64,000 nucleotides of DNA from Streptomyces justiciae (GCF_015163075.1 NZ_JADDXU010000008.1:372001-436000); one strand, 5' to 3'. Counted from the stretch's first letter, positions 8,049 through 16,425 are shown. Notes: generated by a model from the letters alone, not told the origin. A program made the numbers and translations.

Positions 8049-9221
8049 ATGAGCAGCACCGTCATCACCAACATCGCCGCGCTCGTCACGAACGACCCCT
8101 CCCTCGGTGACGGCTCCCCCCTCGGCCTGATCCAGGACGCGGCCGTCGTCATCGACGGCGACCACGTCGCGTGGACCGGTGAATCAAGCAAAGCACCCGC
8201 CACTGACAACCGGGTCGACGCCGGGGGACGGGCCGTCCTGCCCGGCTTCGTGGACTCCCACTCCCACCTCGTCTTCGCGGGCGACCGCACCCAGGAGTTC
8301 AACGCCCGGATGTCGGGGCGCTCCTACACCGCGGGCGGCATCCGTACGACGGTCGCCGCGACGAGGGCCGCGAGCGACGCCGAGCTCGAAGCGAACCTCA
8401 CCCGCTACCTCGCCGAGGCCCTCCGTCAGGGCACGACGACCTTCGAGACCAAGTCCGGCTACGGCCTGACCGTCCACGACGAGTCCCGCGCCCTGCGCAT
8501 CGCCGCCGCCCACACCGACGAGGTCACCTATCTGGGCGCGCACATCGTCTCCCCGGACCACGCCGACGACCCGGCGGCGTACGTCGCCCTCGTCACCGGC
8601 GAGATGCTCGACGCCTGTGCCCCGTACGCCCGCTGGATCGACGTCTTCTGCGAGAAGGGCGCCTTCGACGGCGACCAGGCCCGCGCGATCCTCACCGCCG
8701 GCAAGGCCAAGGGCCTGCACCCGCGCATCCACGCCAACCAGCTGTCCTACGGCCCCGGCGTGCAGCTGGCGGTCGAACTGGACGCCGCCAGCGCCGACCA
8801 CTGCACCCACCTCACGGACGCCGACGTGGACGCCCTCGCGAACGGCGACACCGTCGCCACGCTCCTGCCCGGCGCCGAGTTCTCCACCCGGGCGGAGTGG
8901 CCGAACGCCCGCCGCCTGCTCGACGCCGGCGTCACCGTGGCCCTGTCCACCGACTGCAACCCGGGCTCGTCCTTCACCTCGTCCGTCCCGTTCTGCATCG
9001 CGCTCGCGGTACGGGACATGGGCATGACCCCGGACGAGGCGGTCTGGTCGGCCACGGCGGGCGGCGCGGCCGCCCTGCGCCGCACGGACATCGGCAGGAT
9101 CACCCCGGGCGCCCGGGCGGACCTCACGCTCCTCGACGCCCCGAGCCACGTCCATCTGGCCTACCGGCCGGGGGTGCCGCTGGTGAGCGGGGTATGGCGA
9201 CGGGGCGTGCGCGTCGTCTGA
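8049..9221 (+). CDS. hutI: Imidazolonepropionase, 390 aa
   Basis: Hydrolyses 4-imidazolone-5-propionate to formimidoylglutamate, the step between HutU and HutF. Motifs of the metal-dependent amidohydrolase fold: VDSHSHLVFAGDR (metal HxH), FETKSGYGL, HIHANQLSYG in the form PRIHANQLS, and LSTDCNPGSS carrying the metal Asp. ATG at 8049 is preceded by AAGGA (8035-8039). Open frame extends far upstream of 8049, but that part is out-of-frame shadow of hutF. Last gene of the operon; its stop codon lies within the terminator hairpin. Confidence 0.95.
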   Translation: MSSTVITNIAALVTNDPSLGDGSPLGLIQDAAVVIDGDHVAWTGESSKAPATDNRVDAGGRAVLPGFVDSHSHLVFAGDRTQEFNARMSGRSYTAGGIRTTVAATRAASDAELEANLTRYLAEALRQGTTTFETKSGYGLTVHDESRALRIAAAHTDEVTYLGAHIVSPDHADDPAAYVALVTGEMLDACAPYARWIDVFCEKGAFDGDQARAILTAGKAKGLHPRIHANQLSYGPGVQLAVELDAASADHCTHLTDADVDALANGDTVATLLPGAEFSTRAEWPNARRLLDAGVTVALSTDCNPGSSFTSSVPFCIALAVRDMGMTPDEAVWSATAGGAAALRRTDIGRITPGARADLTLLDAPSHVHLAYRPGVPLVSGVWRRGVRVV

Positions 9222-9233
9222 CGCACACGCCCC
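9202..9233. terminator. Bidirectional terminator between hutI and sigI
   Basis: A 14-bp stem, GGGGCGTGCGCGTC (9202-9215) against GACGCACACGCCCC (9220-9233), with one mismatch and a 4-nt loop. It overlaps the hutI stop codon and ends 18 bp before the convergent sigma factor gene, so it probably serves both. Confidence 0.75.
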
Positions 9234-9251
9234 GCACCTGAGAAACAGGGG

Positions 9252-10172
9252 TCACTCCTCGACCGTCAGCCCTTTTCGCAGCCGTACCAGCGTCCGCGAC
9301 AGCAGCCGTGAGACATGCATCTGCGAGATGCCGAGTTCGTCGCCGATCTCCGACTGGGTCATGCCCGCCACGAAGCGCAGGGACAGGATCTTCCGGTCCC
9401 GGGACGGGAGGTCGGCGATCAGGGGCTTCAGGGACTCCACGTACTCGATGCCCTCGATGCCGTGGTCCTCGTAGCCGATCCGGTCGGCCAGCGCGCCCTC
9501 GGCGTCGTCCTCCTCCGGCTGCGCGTCCAGCGACGACGCGGTGTACGCGTTGGAGGCGGCCATGCCCTCCACGACCTCGTCCTTCGTCAGCTCCAGACGC
9601 TCGGCGAGCTCGGCCACCGTCGGCGCCCGGTCCAGCTTCTGCGCCAGTTCGTCGCCGGCCTTGGCCAGGTCGAGGCGGAGCTCCTGAAGGCGGCGAGGCA
9701 CCCGCACCGACCACGAGGTGTCGCGGAAGAAGCGCTTGATCTCGCCGACGATCGTCGGCATCGCGAAGGTGGGGAACTCCACGCCGCGGCTGAGCTCGAA
9801 GCGGTCGATCGCCTTGATCAGGCCGATCGTGCCGACCTGGATGATGTCCTCCATCGGCTCGCTGCGGGAGCGGAAGCGGGAGGCGGCGAACTTGACCAGG
9901 GCCAGGTTCAGCTCGACGAGCGTGTTGCGGACGTACGAGTATTCGTGGGTGCCCTCCTCCAGCGACTCCAGCCGCGCGAAGAGGGTCTTGGACAGGGCCC
10001 GTGCGTCCACCGGCCCCACCTCTTCGTACGGGGGGATCTCCGGAAGCCCGGCGAGCAGGTCGTCCTGCTGGTCCTGTTCGATCTGGGTGATCTGCTCGAT
10101 GGGATCCAGATGTTCCGGGGGGGATGTCGACGTCGCCTTCTGGGTATGCGATGCGTCGAGCCGGGGTGACAT
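9252..10172 (-). CDS. sigI: SigB/SigF-family RNA polymerase sigma factor, 306 aa
   Basis: Contains sigma region 2 (SEPMEDIIQVGTIGLIKAID, then FELSRGVEFPTFAMPTIVGE), region 3 (APTVAELAERLELTKDEVVE) and the region 4 helix-turn-helix (MTQSEIGDELGISQMHVSR). This is the stress/development SigB-F-G group. ATG at 10172 (MSPRLDASHTQ) is chosen because GGAGG lies 5 nt before it; the longer frame to 10292 lacks such a site. It is divergent from genes for an anti-anti-sigma and an anti-sigma factor, which should control it by partner switching. The symbol follows the S. coelicolor sigI-arsI-prsI arrangement recalled from memory. Confidence 0.9.
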   Translation of the reverse strand: MSPRLDASHTQKATSTSPPEHLDPIEQITQIEQDQQDDLLAGLPEIPPYEEVGPVDARALSKTLFARLESLEEGTHEYSYVRNTLVELNLALVKFAASRFRSRSEPMEDIIQVGTIGLIKAIDRFELSRGVEFPTFAMPTIVGEIKRFFRDTSWSVRVPRRLQELRLDLAKAGDELAQKLDRAPTVAELAERLELTKDEVVEGMAASNAYTASSLDAQPEEDDAEGALADRIGYEDHGIEGIEYVESLKPLIADLPSRDRKILSLRFVAGMTQSEIGDELGISQMHVSRLLSRTLVRLRKGLTVEE

Positions 10173-10421
10173 GATGTCCTCCATCGTTCTCGGCATGTGG
10201 CTGCCGAAGCCATCCGTGCACTGCGGTGTGCGGCGCCTCCAAAGCCGGCCGTGTCGAGTACGTGTCCCTACTAGCCCTACCCGCTTTCCCAACCTCGCCG
10301 CAAGTGCGTTCTGTGGGGAAATGTCCGTTTGTGTGCGGATGTTCAGGTGTCAGGGTGTGTGAGGAAGGCGTAGTGTTCGAGGGCGTCAGCAGCAGCCACG
10401 ACGTCGGGAGAGAGAGACGGC

Positions 10422-10799
10422 ATGGACCGCGGGACGGTCGGCAGCGCACAGTCTGGCCGGCTTCTGGTCGAGGTGCGGGAAGAGGGCGCCAGCGCCGTCG
10501 TGACCCCGGCAGGTGAGCTCGATCACCACACGGCCGATTTGTTGCGTGAGCCACTCGAGGAGTGCCTCGCCAAGGGCTTCAGCCGCCTGGTGGTCGACTG
10601 CTCGCGCCTGGAGTTCTGCGACTCCACGGGGCTGAACGTACTGCTCGGGGCGCGACTGAAGGCCGAGGCCGCCGGGGGTGGGGTGCATCTCGCGGGGATG
10701 CTGCCCGTCGTGGCCCGCGTCTTCGAGATCACCGGCGCCGACGCCGTCTTCACCGTCCATGACACGCTCGCCGCGGCCCTGGCCGACGAGGCCGGCTGA
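10422..10799 (+). CDS. arsI: STAS-domain anti-sigma factor antagonist, 125 aa
   Basis: SpoIIAA/RsbV-type protein. The phosphorylation motif CDSTGLNVLLGARL has its serine at residue 68; the start of the fold is VVTPAGELDHHTADLLREPL. When unphosphorylated, such proteins bind the anti-sigma kinase and free the sigma factor. GGGAGAG lies about 10 nt upstream of the ATG. It is divergent from the sigma gene across 249 bp and followed by the cognate anti-sigma gene, forming a complete switch. The symbol is by analogy with S. coelicolor. Confidence 0.9.
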   Translation: MDRGTVGSAQSGRLLVEVREEGASAVVTPAGELDHHTADLLREPLEECLAKGFSRLVVDCSRLEFCDSTGLNVLLGARLKAEAAGGGVHLAGMLPVVARVFEITGADAVFTVHDTLAAALADEAG

Positions 10800-10915
10800 G
10801 CCGGTCCGCGCCGGCCGCGCGGAGCACCCCGCCGTCCCAGTCGGCACGGCACTTTTCCCCTGTGACGTCTTCCGCGCCGAAACAGGGGGTGTTCTGCCGG
10901 TTCGGTCGGGCAGGA

Positions 10916-10984
10916 GACATCCTGGACGTCGCGCAGGCGACATCCGGGAAGTCGCGCGGGGGACCCACGTCGCGACGTGACTCT
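10916..10984. repeat. 23-bp-period direct repeats ending in a 14-bp palindrome upstream of the anti-sigma gene
   Basis: GACATCC at 10916 and 10939 begin two 21-bp near-copies (three mismatches) 23 bp apart, each followed by GTCGCGC. At the same 23-bp phase a third, more divergent unit starts (10962) and contains the perfect palindrome CACGTCGCGACGTG (10966-10979). This lies 50 nt before the anti-sigma start in the 231-bp gap after the antagonist gene. It could be an operator array; no known motif was recognised. Confidence 0.5.
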
Positions 10985-11030
10985 TGAATCGTGAATTGAT
11001 GACTTGGTGAATCGGTGAGGTGAAGCGCTG

Positions 11031-11546
11031 ATGAGCAGCACCCGGCCTTACTCGCCGGGCGACCGCGGCCCGGAGGCCGACGGCGCTTCCGGGGCGTCCG
11101 AAGGGGGTGCGGTCGTGCCGTCTGAGTCCTCGGCGGGCCGGCAGGTCCGCAGGCTGAACTTCGACGGTGCGAGCGGGGTCGTCCCGCTGGCCCGCGACTT
11201 CGCCCGGCAGGCGCTGTACGCGTGGGGCTGGCTGCCCGCCGCCACCGCGGACCAGCGGGCCGCCGCGGAGGACGTGCTGCTCGTCGTCTCGGAGCTGGTC
11301 ACCAACGCCTGTCTGCACGCCGAGGGGCCGGACGAGCTGTGGATCGCCTGCGACAACAAGGTGATCCGCGTCGAGGTCTCCGACCGCGGCACGGGCCAGC
11401 CGGCGCCGCGCACCCCGCACCGCGCGGGCCGCCCCGGCGGCCACGGCATGTTCATCGTGCAGCGGCTGTGCCTGGACTGGGGGGTCATCCGCAACCCCGG
11501 GGCGACGGGCAAGACGGTCTGGGCGGAGCTCGGAGCACCCGCGTAA
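11031..11546 (+). CDS. prsI: Anti-sigma factor, HATPase (RsbW/SpoIIAB type), 171 aa
   Basis: Serine-kinase anti-sigma factor of the GHKL ATPase fold: N-box SELVTNACLHAEG, G1 VEVSDRGTGQP and G2 GRPGGHGMFIVQRL are all present. The first 40 residues are a Gly/Ser/Ala-rich extension. It should bind the sigma factor and phosphorylate Ser68 of the antagonist encoded upstream. GAGGTG precedes the ATG by 9 nt. The 231-bp gap before it and its repeat array suggest its own promoter rather than simple co-transcription. Confidence 0.88.
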   Translation: MSSTRPYSPGDRGPEADGASGASEGGAVVPSESSAGRQVRRLNFDGASGVVPLARDFARQALYAWGWLPAATADQRAAAEDVLLVVSELVTNACLHAEGPDELWIACDNKVIRVEVSDRGTGQPAPRTPHRAGRPGGHGMFIVQRLCLDWGVIRNPGATGKTVWAELGAPA

Positions 11547-11561
11547 GCGGACGCTGTCGCA

Positions 11562-11577
11562 TGTGACACAGGTCACA
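11562..11577. promoter_or_regulatory. Perfect CRP-like palindrome
   Basis: TGTGACACAGGTCACA matches the classical CRP consensus TGTGA-N6-TCACA exactly. It lies 75 nt upstream of the AhpD-like gene. Streptomyces Crp is reported to bind similar GTGA/TCAC dyads. Whether this copy is used cannot be told from sequence. Confidence 0.5.
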
Positions 11578-11652
11578 CCCGTCCATGTCACGAACGGACC
11601 GGGCCCTTCAGTCCTAGGTGTGTAAGGCCAAGCAACGGCAGAGGAGCACACC

Positions 11653-12123
11653 ATGGAAGCCCGGCTCTCCCCCCACGGCACCCCCCTCCTGGGCAAGGTC
11701 CTGCCCCACCTCATCGCGGCGAACAAGGCGGTCGCCGAGTCCGGCGTGCCCGCCGCGACACAGGAGCTGGTCAAGATCCGTGCGAGCCAGATCAACGGCT
11801 GCGGGGCCTGCCTCGACATGCACACCAAGGAGGCCGCCGCCGCGGGAGAGACCCAGCACCGGCTCCTCATGGTCGCCGCGTGGCGCGAGGCCAAGGCCTT
11901 CACCGAGCCCGAGCGGGCGGCGCTGGAGCTGACGGAGGCGGGCACCCGGCTCGCCGACGGGTCCGGGGTGCCGGACGACGTGTGGCAGAACGCCGCGAAG
12001 CACTACGACGAGGAGCAGCTGCTGGCTCTCGTGATGCTGATCGGCGTCATCAACTTCTTCAACCGCATGAACGTCATGACCCGCCAGCCGGCCGGCGACT
12101 ACCAGGTCGGCATGCTCCACTGA
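11653..12123 (+). CDS. Carboxymuconolactone decarboxylase/AhpD-like protein, 156 aa
   Basis: Small all-alpha protein of the CMD/AhpD family. The redox motif NGCGACLDMH supplies C50, C53 and H57, as in alkylhydroperoxidase AhpD proteins that act in peroxide detoxification. Conserved flanks (ELVKIRASQIN before and LALVMLIGVINFFNRMN after) agree. AGAGGAGCACACC precedes the ATG. It stands alone: a CRP-like palindrome lies upstream and a hairpin terminator just downstream. Physiological substrate unknown. Confidence 0.88.
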   Translation: MEARLSPHGTPLLGKVLPHLIAANKAVAESGVPAATQELVKIRASQINGCGACLDMHTKEAAAAGETQHRLLMVAAWREAKAFTEPERAALELTEAGTRLADGSGVPDDVWQNAAKHYDEEQLLALVMLIGVINFFNRMNVMTRQPAGDYQVGMLH

Positions 12124-12154
12124 CGGGGTCAGCCCTCCACTCGAACCCCCTTTC

Positions 12155-12188
12155 GTGCGCGCCGGATCGTCACAACTCCGGCGCGCAC
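12155..12188 (+). terminator. Hairpin terminator after the AhpD-like gene
   Basis: GTGCGCGCCGGA (12155-12166) and TCCGGCGCGCAC (12177-12188) form a perfect 12-bp stem with a 10-nt loop, 32 nt past the stop codon. No strong T-run, as usual in high-GC actinomycetes. Confidence 0.75.
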
Positions 12189-12274
12189 CGTGTCTTCCTT
12201 CCTCACGACCCCGGGCGTACCTTGACGGCCGAATCTGATGTGCCGTCAGGAACCGAGGAAGAGGGAGCGGAACC

Positions 12275-12964
12275 GTGTCGTACCGGAATCGAACCGCCGC
12301 GCTCGCGTCCGCCGCGGCTCTGGCCGGCTCGGCGGTGCTGATGGCCGCCCCCGCCGCCCACGCCGAGGTCGTCGACGTCAAGTACCAGTGCAAGACGCCG
12401 ATCGGCGACAAGAGCGCCGTCTCGCCCATCGACATCAAGGGCGTCAAGAGCGGCAGCGGCTACAAGATCACCATGTCCTGGCAGAAGGGCGTCTCCTCCA
12501 GCCCGGTCGACCTGGGCAAGGGCGCGATGGCCCCGAGCGCCGTCATCAAGCTCGGCGGCGCCGACAGCGGCACCCTGAACGTGTCCGGGCCGGCCAACCA
12601 GGCGGTCGTCCCCGCCAACACCCCCATCAAAATCAGTGACTTGAGCGGGACGTACACCCCGAAGAAGTCCGGCAAGGTCACCTTCACCGCGGGCGTCCTC
12701 ACCATCAAGGCCCTCGGTACGACGACGACTTGCACGCCGACGAACAGTCCCGGCCCGTCGCTCACGCTGGACGTGACGGCCGCGGGCGGCGGTTCCGGCG
12801 GCAGCGGCACCCAGAGCGGCACCGACTCCGGCGCCGAACTCCCGCAGACCGGCCCCGAGGACTCGGCGATCGCCCTCGGCACCCTCGGCGGCACGGTCCT
12901 GCTCGCGGGCGCGGCCGGCACGCTGTGGCTGACGAGGAGGCACCAGGCGGCAACCCGCCGCTGA
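12275..12964 (+). CDS. Secreted sortase-anchored protein (LPQTG), 229 aa
   Basis: Signal peptide of about 31 residues ending AAPAAHA. One beta-rich domain spans about residues 32-160 with paired cysteines (YQCKTPIG and TTTCTPT). A Gly/Ser linker is followed by LPQTG (189-193), a hydrophobic stretch and RRHQAATRR, a complete cell-wall sorting signal. The single domain is homologous to the second domain of the protein at 15139-16425 (both share LGGAD, GTYTP/GTYKP and GVLTIKALGTTTTC). GTG start follows GAGGAAGAGGGAG. No sortase gene is in the window; a housekeeping sortase elsewhere would be needed. Ligand unknown. Confidence 0.85.
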   Translation: MSYRNRTAALASAAALAGSAVLMAAPAAHAEVVDVKYQCKTPIGDKSAVSPIDIKGVKSGSGYKITMSWQKGVSSSPVDLGKGAMAPSAVIKLGGADSGTLNVSGPANQAVVPANTPIKISDLSGTYTPKKSGKVTFTAGVLTIKALGTTTTCTPTNSPGPSLTLDVTAAGGGSGGSGTQSGTDSGAELPQTGPEDSAIALGTLGGTVLLAGAAGTLWLTRRHQAATRR

Positions 12965-12971
12965 CCCCGCG

Positions 12972-13238
12972 AGCCGTACGGCAGGCCGAAGTTGACCTGC
13001 CAGCCGCACGGCAGCCGGAGCCCCACCACCGACAGCCGTAAGCCGTACGACAGCCACCCGCGGACGACCGCCGTAAGCCGTACGCCAGCCGGAGCCCCGC
13101 CACCGACCCCGCGCTGTACGACAACCAGAGACCCGCCACCGAACCCGCAAGCCGTACGACAGCCGGAGACCCCGTGAGCCGTACGAAGCCGCAGCCCCGC
13201 CGCCACCCCCGCAAGCCGTACGACAGCCGGAGCCGCCG
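12972..13238. repeat. Eight degenerate tandem repeats filling an intergenic gap
   Basis: The 274-bp gap between two surface-protein genes consists of about eight copies of a unit with consensus AGCCGTACGACAGCCGGAG followed by a C-rich CCCCGCCACCGACCCCGCA. Unit starts are at about 12972, 13002, 13041, 13076, 13112, 13150, 13177 and 13214, giving periods of 27-39 bp. The last copy ends at the ATG at 13239. No stable terminator was recognised in it. Confidence 0.8.
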
Positions 13239-14075
13239 ATGCCGTCCGCCGTCCGTGTCCTGGGCCTGACCCTCCTCGCCCTGCTCGCCGCCGTCCCGGC
13301 CGCGCACGCCGCCGCCGACGACGACGGTTGGTCGGCCGCGCCCGCCGGGGAGGCGCGGCCGTCGTTCTACGCCGAGGGCGGGCCCGGCACGGTCCTCGAG
13401 GACACGATGTCGCTGACCAACCGCGGCAGCGCGCCCGTGGACGTCTCGCTGCGTGCGGAGGGCGCCGAGGTCACGTTCGCGGACGCCCGGCTCCGGCTGC
13501 CCCCGCGCACCCGCACCGAGGTGCCCTTCACGGTGACCGTCCCGGCCCACGACACCACCGCCCGGCTCGTCGCGCGTGACTCCGACGGCACCACCCGGCG
13601 GGTCCCCGTCCATCTGCGCGCCACCGTCCCCACGGTGGCGGCCCTGACCGTCGAGCACGTCTCCGTGCACGCCGACCGCATCACGTACGAGCTGGTCAAC
13701 CGCGGTACGACCGCGCTCGCACCCCGGCTCGCCGTCCACGCCGACGGCCTCCTCGGCGCGCTCCTCGACCGGCCCCCGCGCACCCTGCCCGTCACACTCG
13801 CGCCGGGCAGCCGCACCGAGCTCAGCGAGCCGTGGGACGGGCCCGCCCTGGACTCCGTCGAGGTGCGGCTGACGGTCACGGCGGCGGGCGGGGCCCGGGA
13901 CGAGGCGCGGGTCTCGGCGGGCGTCGGACCGTGGGGTGCGGGGGTGGTGGTGGCGGCCGGGGGTGCGCTGTTCGTCGTACGGCGGCTGTCCGTCGTACGA
14001 CGTCGTAGGCGCCGTGGCGAGGCAGTGACCGAACCCTCTTGTCCGGAACCCGAGTTGACGGGAGCGGTGTCGTGA
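13239..14075 (+). CDS. Secreted, C-terminally membrane-anchored protein of unknown function, 278 aa
   Basis: Signal peptide LGLTLLALLAAVPAAHAAAD at the N-terminus, then a beta-rich ectodomain with two apparent Ig-like units (LEDTMSLTNRGSAPVDVSLR and ITYELVNRGTTALAPRLAVH are similar NRG-containing strands), then a transmembrane segment near residues 232-250 followed by a strongly basic RRLSVVRRRRRR tail inside the cell. The layout recalls DUF916/WxL-interacting surface proteins, but the family was not firmly identified. The next gene overlaps its stop (GTGA), so it belongs to a three-gene unit ending in an LAATG sortase substrate. Confidence 0.75.
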   Translation: MPSAVRVLGLTLLALLAAVPAAHAAADDDGWSAAPAGEARPSFYAEGGPGTVLEDTMSLTNRGSAPVDVSLRAEGAEVTFADARLRLPPRTRTEVPFTVTVPAHDTTARLVARDSDGTTRRVPVHLRATVPTVAALTVEHVSVHADRITYELVNRGTTALAPRLAVHADGLLGALLDRPPRTLPVTLAPGSRTELSEPWDGPALDSVEVRLTVTAAGGARDEARVSAGVGPWGAGVVVAAGGALFVVRRLSVVRRRRRRGEAVTEPSCPEPELTGAVS

Positions 14076-15142
14076 AGCTGCGGATTCTCGGGGCGGCGGT
14101 GCTGGCGCTGCTGCTGGCCTCGGTCTCGGTCGGCCCGGTCCGGGCCGCCGAGCAGCCCGTCGTCAAGCTCTCCAAGTCGCAAGCCGGGACCGGCGGTTCG
14201 GTCACCGTCACCGGCAGCGGCTGGCGGGCGAAGGCGCTGCTGATGATCCTCATCTGCGGTCAGGCCGTACCCTCGCGGGGAGTGCCCGGCGGCACCAACT
14301 CCTGTGCCAACGCGGACGGTCGGGCCGTCACCACCGACGCCAAGGGCCGCTTCAGCAGGAAACTGCCGGTCGCCGAACCGCCGGTGCCCTGCCCCTGCGT
14401 GGTGCACGTGGCGACGGTGACCGGCGCGAAGGCGGAAGCGGACGCGATCTTCCAAGTGGCCGGGCACGCCGTGGAGCCGCTGCCCGCCGAGACCTCCGGC
14501 GGACGCCTGTCGGTCCTCACCGACACCCGCCTCGACGGCTCGAGCGGGCTGCTCACCTGGTTCGGGGCGCCACCCGCCCGCACCCTGGTCTTCACCGTCG
14601 GCAACGTCGGCACCTCCGCCGTCAAGAACCCCGTCTTCCAAGTCGGCACCTCCCACGGCGTGTTCGCCCCGCAGTGGGAGGAACAGCAATGGCGCGGCAC
14701 GATCGAGCCAGGCAAGAAGGCCCGCGTCGAACTGCCCGTGGAGCTGACGGGCGGCGCGCACGGCGACTACACGGTCTCGCTGAAGTACGGCGGCAAGGTC
14801 CTCGCAGAACAGCCCTGGGGGGTGGGCCGGCCCTGGGGCGTGACCCTGTTCTGGGTCCTGGTCTGCCTGGTCGTGCCCGCCGCGCTGTTCCGCGTCGGGA
14901 TGGCCGTGGTCGACCGGGTACGGCCGCGCCGCCCGGGCCGCCCGTCCCGTGCCCCCGCCCGGCTGCGGCTGCCCGAACTCACCCTGCGGCTCCCGGGGTT
15001 GCGCACCGGCCCCGCCGAACAGCCGCCCCCGCCCTCGACCCTGCCGTGGTTCACCCCGGACTCCGATCCGGGCACGGCCGGTCGGCTCTCCGCACCGCAC
15101 GACGACAGCCCGACGACTCCCACCAGAAAGGGACCCACGTGA
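14072..15142 (+). CDS. Secreted, membrane-anchored surface protein, 356 aa
   Basis: GTG at 14072 overlaps the preceding stop and is followed by a signal peptide (LRILGAAVLALLLASVSVGP to VRAAEQ). The mature part starts with a carbohydrate-binding or neocarzinostatin-like beta domain (VVKLSKSQAGTGGSVTVTGS), with four cysteines in about 45 residues (LICGQ, NSCAN, PCPCVV). A second domain (ARTLVFTVGNVGTSAVKNPV) precedes a transmembrane helix (TLFWVLVCLVVPAALFRVGM) and a proline-rich cytoplasmic tail. Coupled to genes on both sides by overlaps, so the three products probably act together at the surface. Family not certain. Confidence 0.78.
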   Translation: MKLRILGAAVLALLLASVSVGPVRAAEQPVVKLSKSQAGTGGSVTVTGSGWRAKALLMILICGQAVPSRGVPGGTNSCANADGRAVTTDAKGRFSRKLPVAEPPVPCPCVVHVATVTGAKAEADAIFQVAGHAVEPLPAETSGGRLSVLTDTRLDGSSGLLTWFGAPPARTLVFTVGNVGTSAVKNPVFQVGTSHGVFAPQWEEQQWRGTIEPGKKARVELPVELTGGAHGDYTVSLKYGGKVLAEQPWGVGRPWGVTLFWVLVCLVVPAALFRVGMAVVDRVRPRRPGRPSRAPARLRLPELTLRLPGLRTGPAEQPPPPSTLPWFTPDSDPGTAGRLSAPHDDSPTTPTRKGPT

Positions 15143-16425
15143 GCAAGCGAAGGAGAGCCGTACCCGACCGTGTCAGAGTCGCGCTGGCGCTCTGCGGGGC
15201 GGGCGTCCTGATCGGCGTCGCGGTCGCGCCCGCGCAGGCCGCGGAGGTGTCGTACGCGACGCACTGCGTGCCGCCCGCCGGCGTCGGCCTCGACCCCGTG
15301 GACGGCACCACCAAGGTGGAGATCACCGCGCCCGCCACCGCGAAGGTCGGCGACGAGGTCGAGGTGGTGTGGAAGTTCGTCCAGGCCGCCTCGAAGAACC
15401 CCGACCTCATCGACATCGGCGAGAACCAGGTCAAGCCGACCGGCACCCTCAAGGCGGCCGGCGCGCAGAGCGCCGACATCGCCATGGCGGGGCCGCAGGA
15501 GAACCCGCCCATCCCCAAGGGCGGCGACATGGTGCTCTCCGACATGAAGGGCACGCTGAAACTGACGACGGCGGGCGAGGTGACGCTCACGCCGGACGCG
15601 TACACGGTGACCGCGTACGGCACGGACACCAAGTGCACGCCGAGCGCGGCCGTTCCCACGGCGGCGACCATCAACGTCGCTGCGGGCGGCGGGAGTTCGC
15701 CGACCCCGACGACCTCCGAGGAGCCGAGCGGGAGCGCGAGCCCGACCTCCAGCGCGTCCGAGGAACCGAGCGGGAGCGCCTCGCCGACCGCGAGCGCCAC
15801 GGAGTCCGGCAGCGGGCAGACCGACTTCCAGGGCGAGGTCGTCGACATCCCCTACACCTGCAAGTCGCCGATCGGCGAGCAGAAGGCGACGTCCACGATC
15901 CAGATCAACGCCAAGAAGGACGGCGGGAACTACGGTCTCACCGTGCAGTTCAAGAAGTCCCCGATGAACAGCCCGGCCAACATCCCGAAGGACTCCATCA
16001 AGCCCTCGATGGAGGTCGTCCTGGGCGGCGCCGACAAGGGCTCGGTCCATGTGGAGGGCCCGACCAACGCCGAGGACATCAAGGCGGGCGACCCGATCGA
16101 GATCCCGGACATGACCGGCACCTACAAGCCGGGCGCGACGGGCGAGTCGACGCTGTCCCCGGGCGTCCTGACGATCAAGGCCCTCGGCACGACGACCACC
16201 TGCAACCCCGACTCGACCTCGGTGTCCCTGAAGCTCGACACCACCAAGCAGGAGGGCGGGGCAGCCGGCGGCTCCTCGACCGGCGGCGACTCGTCCTCCG
16301 GCGGCCTGGCGGCGACCGGCTCCGAGGACCACGGCGCCCTGAAGGCACTCGGCCTGGTGGCCGGCACGGCCGTGCTGCTGGGCGCGGCGGTGTTCACGTT
16401 CCTGCCGGGCAGGCGACGCGTCTGA
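15139..16425 (+). CDS. Two-domain sortase-anchored surface protein (LAATG), 428 aa
   Basis: GTG at 15139 overlaps the previous stop. Signal peptide ends VAVAPAQAAE. Domain 1 (about 35-175) and domain 2 (about 235-370) each hold two cysteines and end in a TC-containing strand; domain 2 is clearly homologous to the LPQTG protein at 12275-12964. The domains are joined by a Ser/Glu/Pro-rich linker with near-exact repeats of SEEPSGSASPT. The C-terminus has LAATG (390-394), a hydrophobic helix and GRRRV, the signal preferred by class E sortases. A strong terminator follows. Confidence 0.87.
   Translation: MSKRRRAVPDRVRVALALCGAGVLIGVAVAPAQAAEVSYATHCVPPAGVGLDPVDGTTKVEITAPATAKVGDEVEVVWKFVQAASKNPDLIDIGENQVKPTGTLKAAGAQSADIAMAGPQENPPIPKGGDMVLSDMKGTLKLTTAGEVTLTPDAYTVTAYGTDTKCTPSAAVPTAATINVAAGGGSSPTPTTSEEPSGSASPTSSASEEPSGSASPTASATESGSGQTDFQGEVVDIPYTCKSPIGEQKATSTIQINAKKDGGNYGLTVQFKKSPMNSPANIPKDSIKPSMEVVLGGADKGSVHVEGPTNAEDIKAGDPIEIPDMTGTYKPGATGESTLSPGVLTIKALGTTTTCNPDSTSVSLKLDTTKQEGGAAGGSSTGGDSSSGGLAATGSEDHGALKALGLVAGTAVLLGAAVFTFLPGRRRV

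Noticed and set aside
12992..13177. A 61-codon open frame inside the degenerate repeats.
   Set aside because: Translation only mirrors the repeats; no ribosome site and no family.
12972..13238. CRISPR array.
   Set aside because: Repeat units are degenerate and directly adjoining with no unique spacers, and there are no cas genes in the window.
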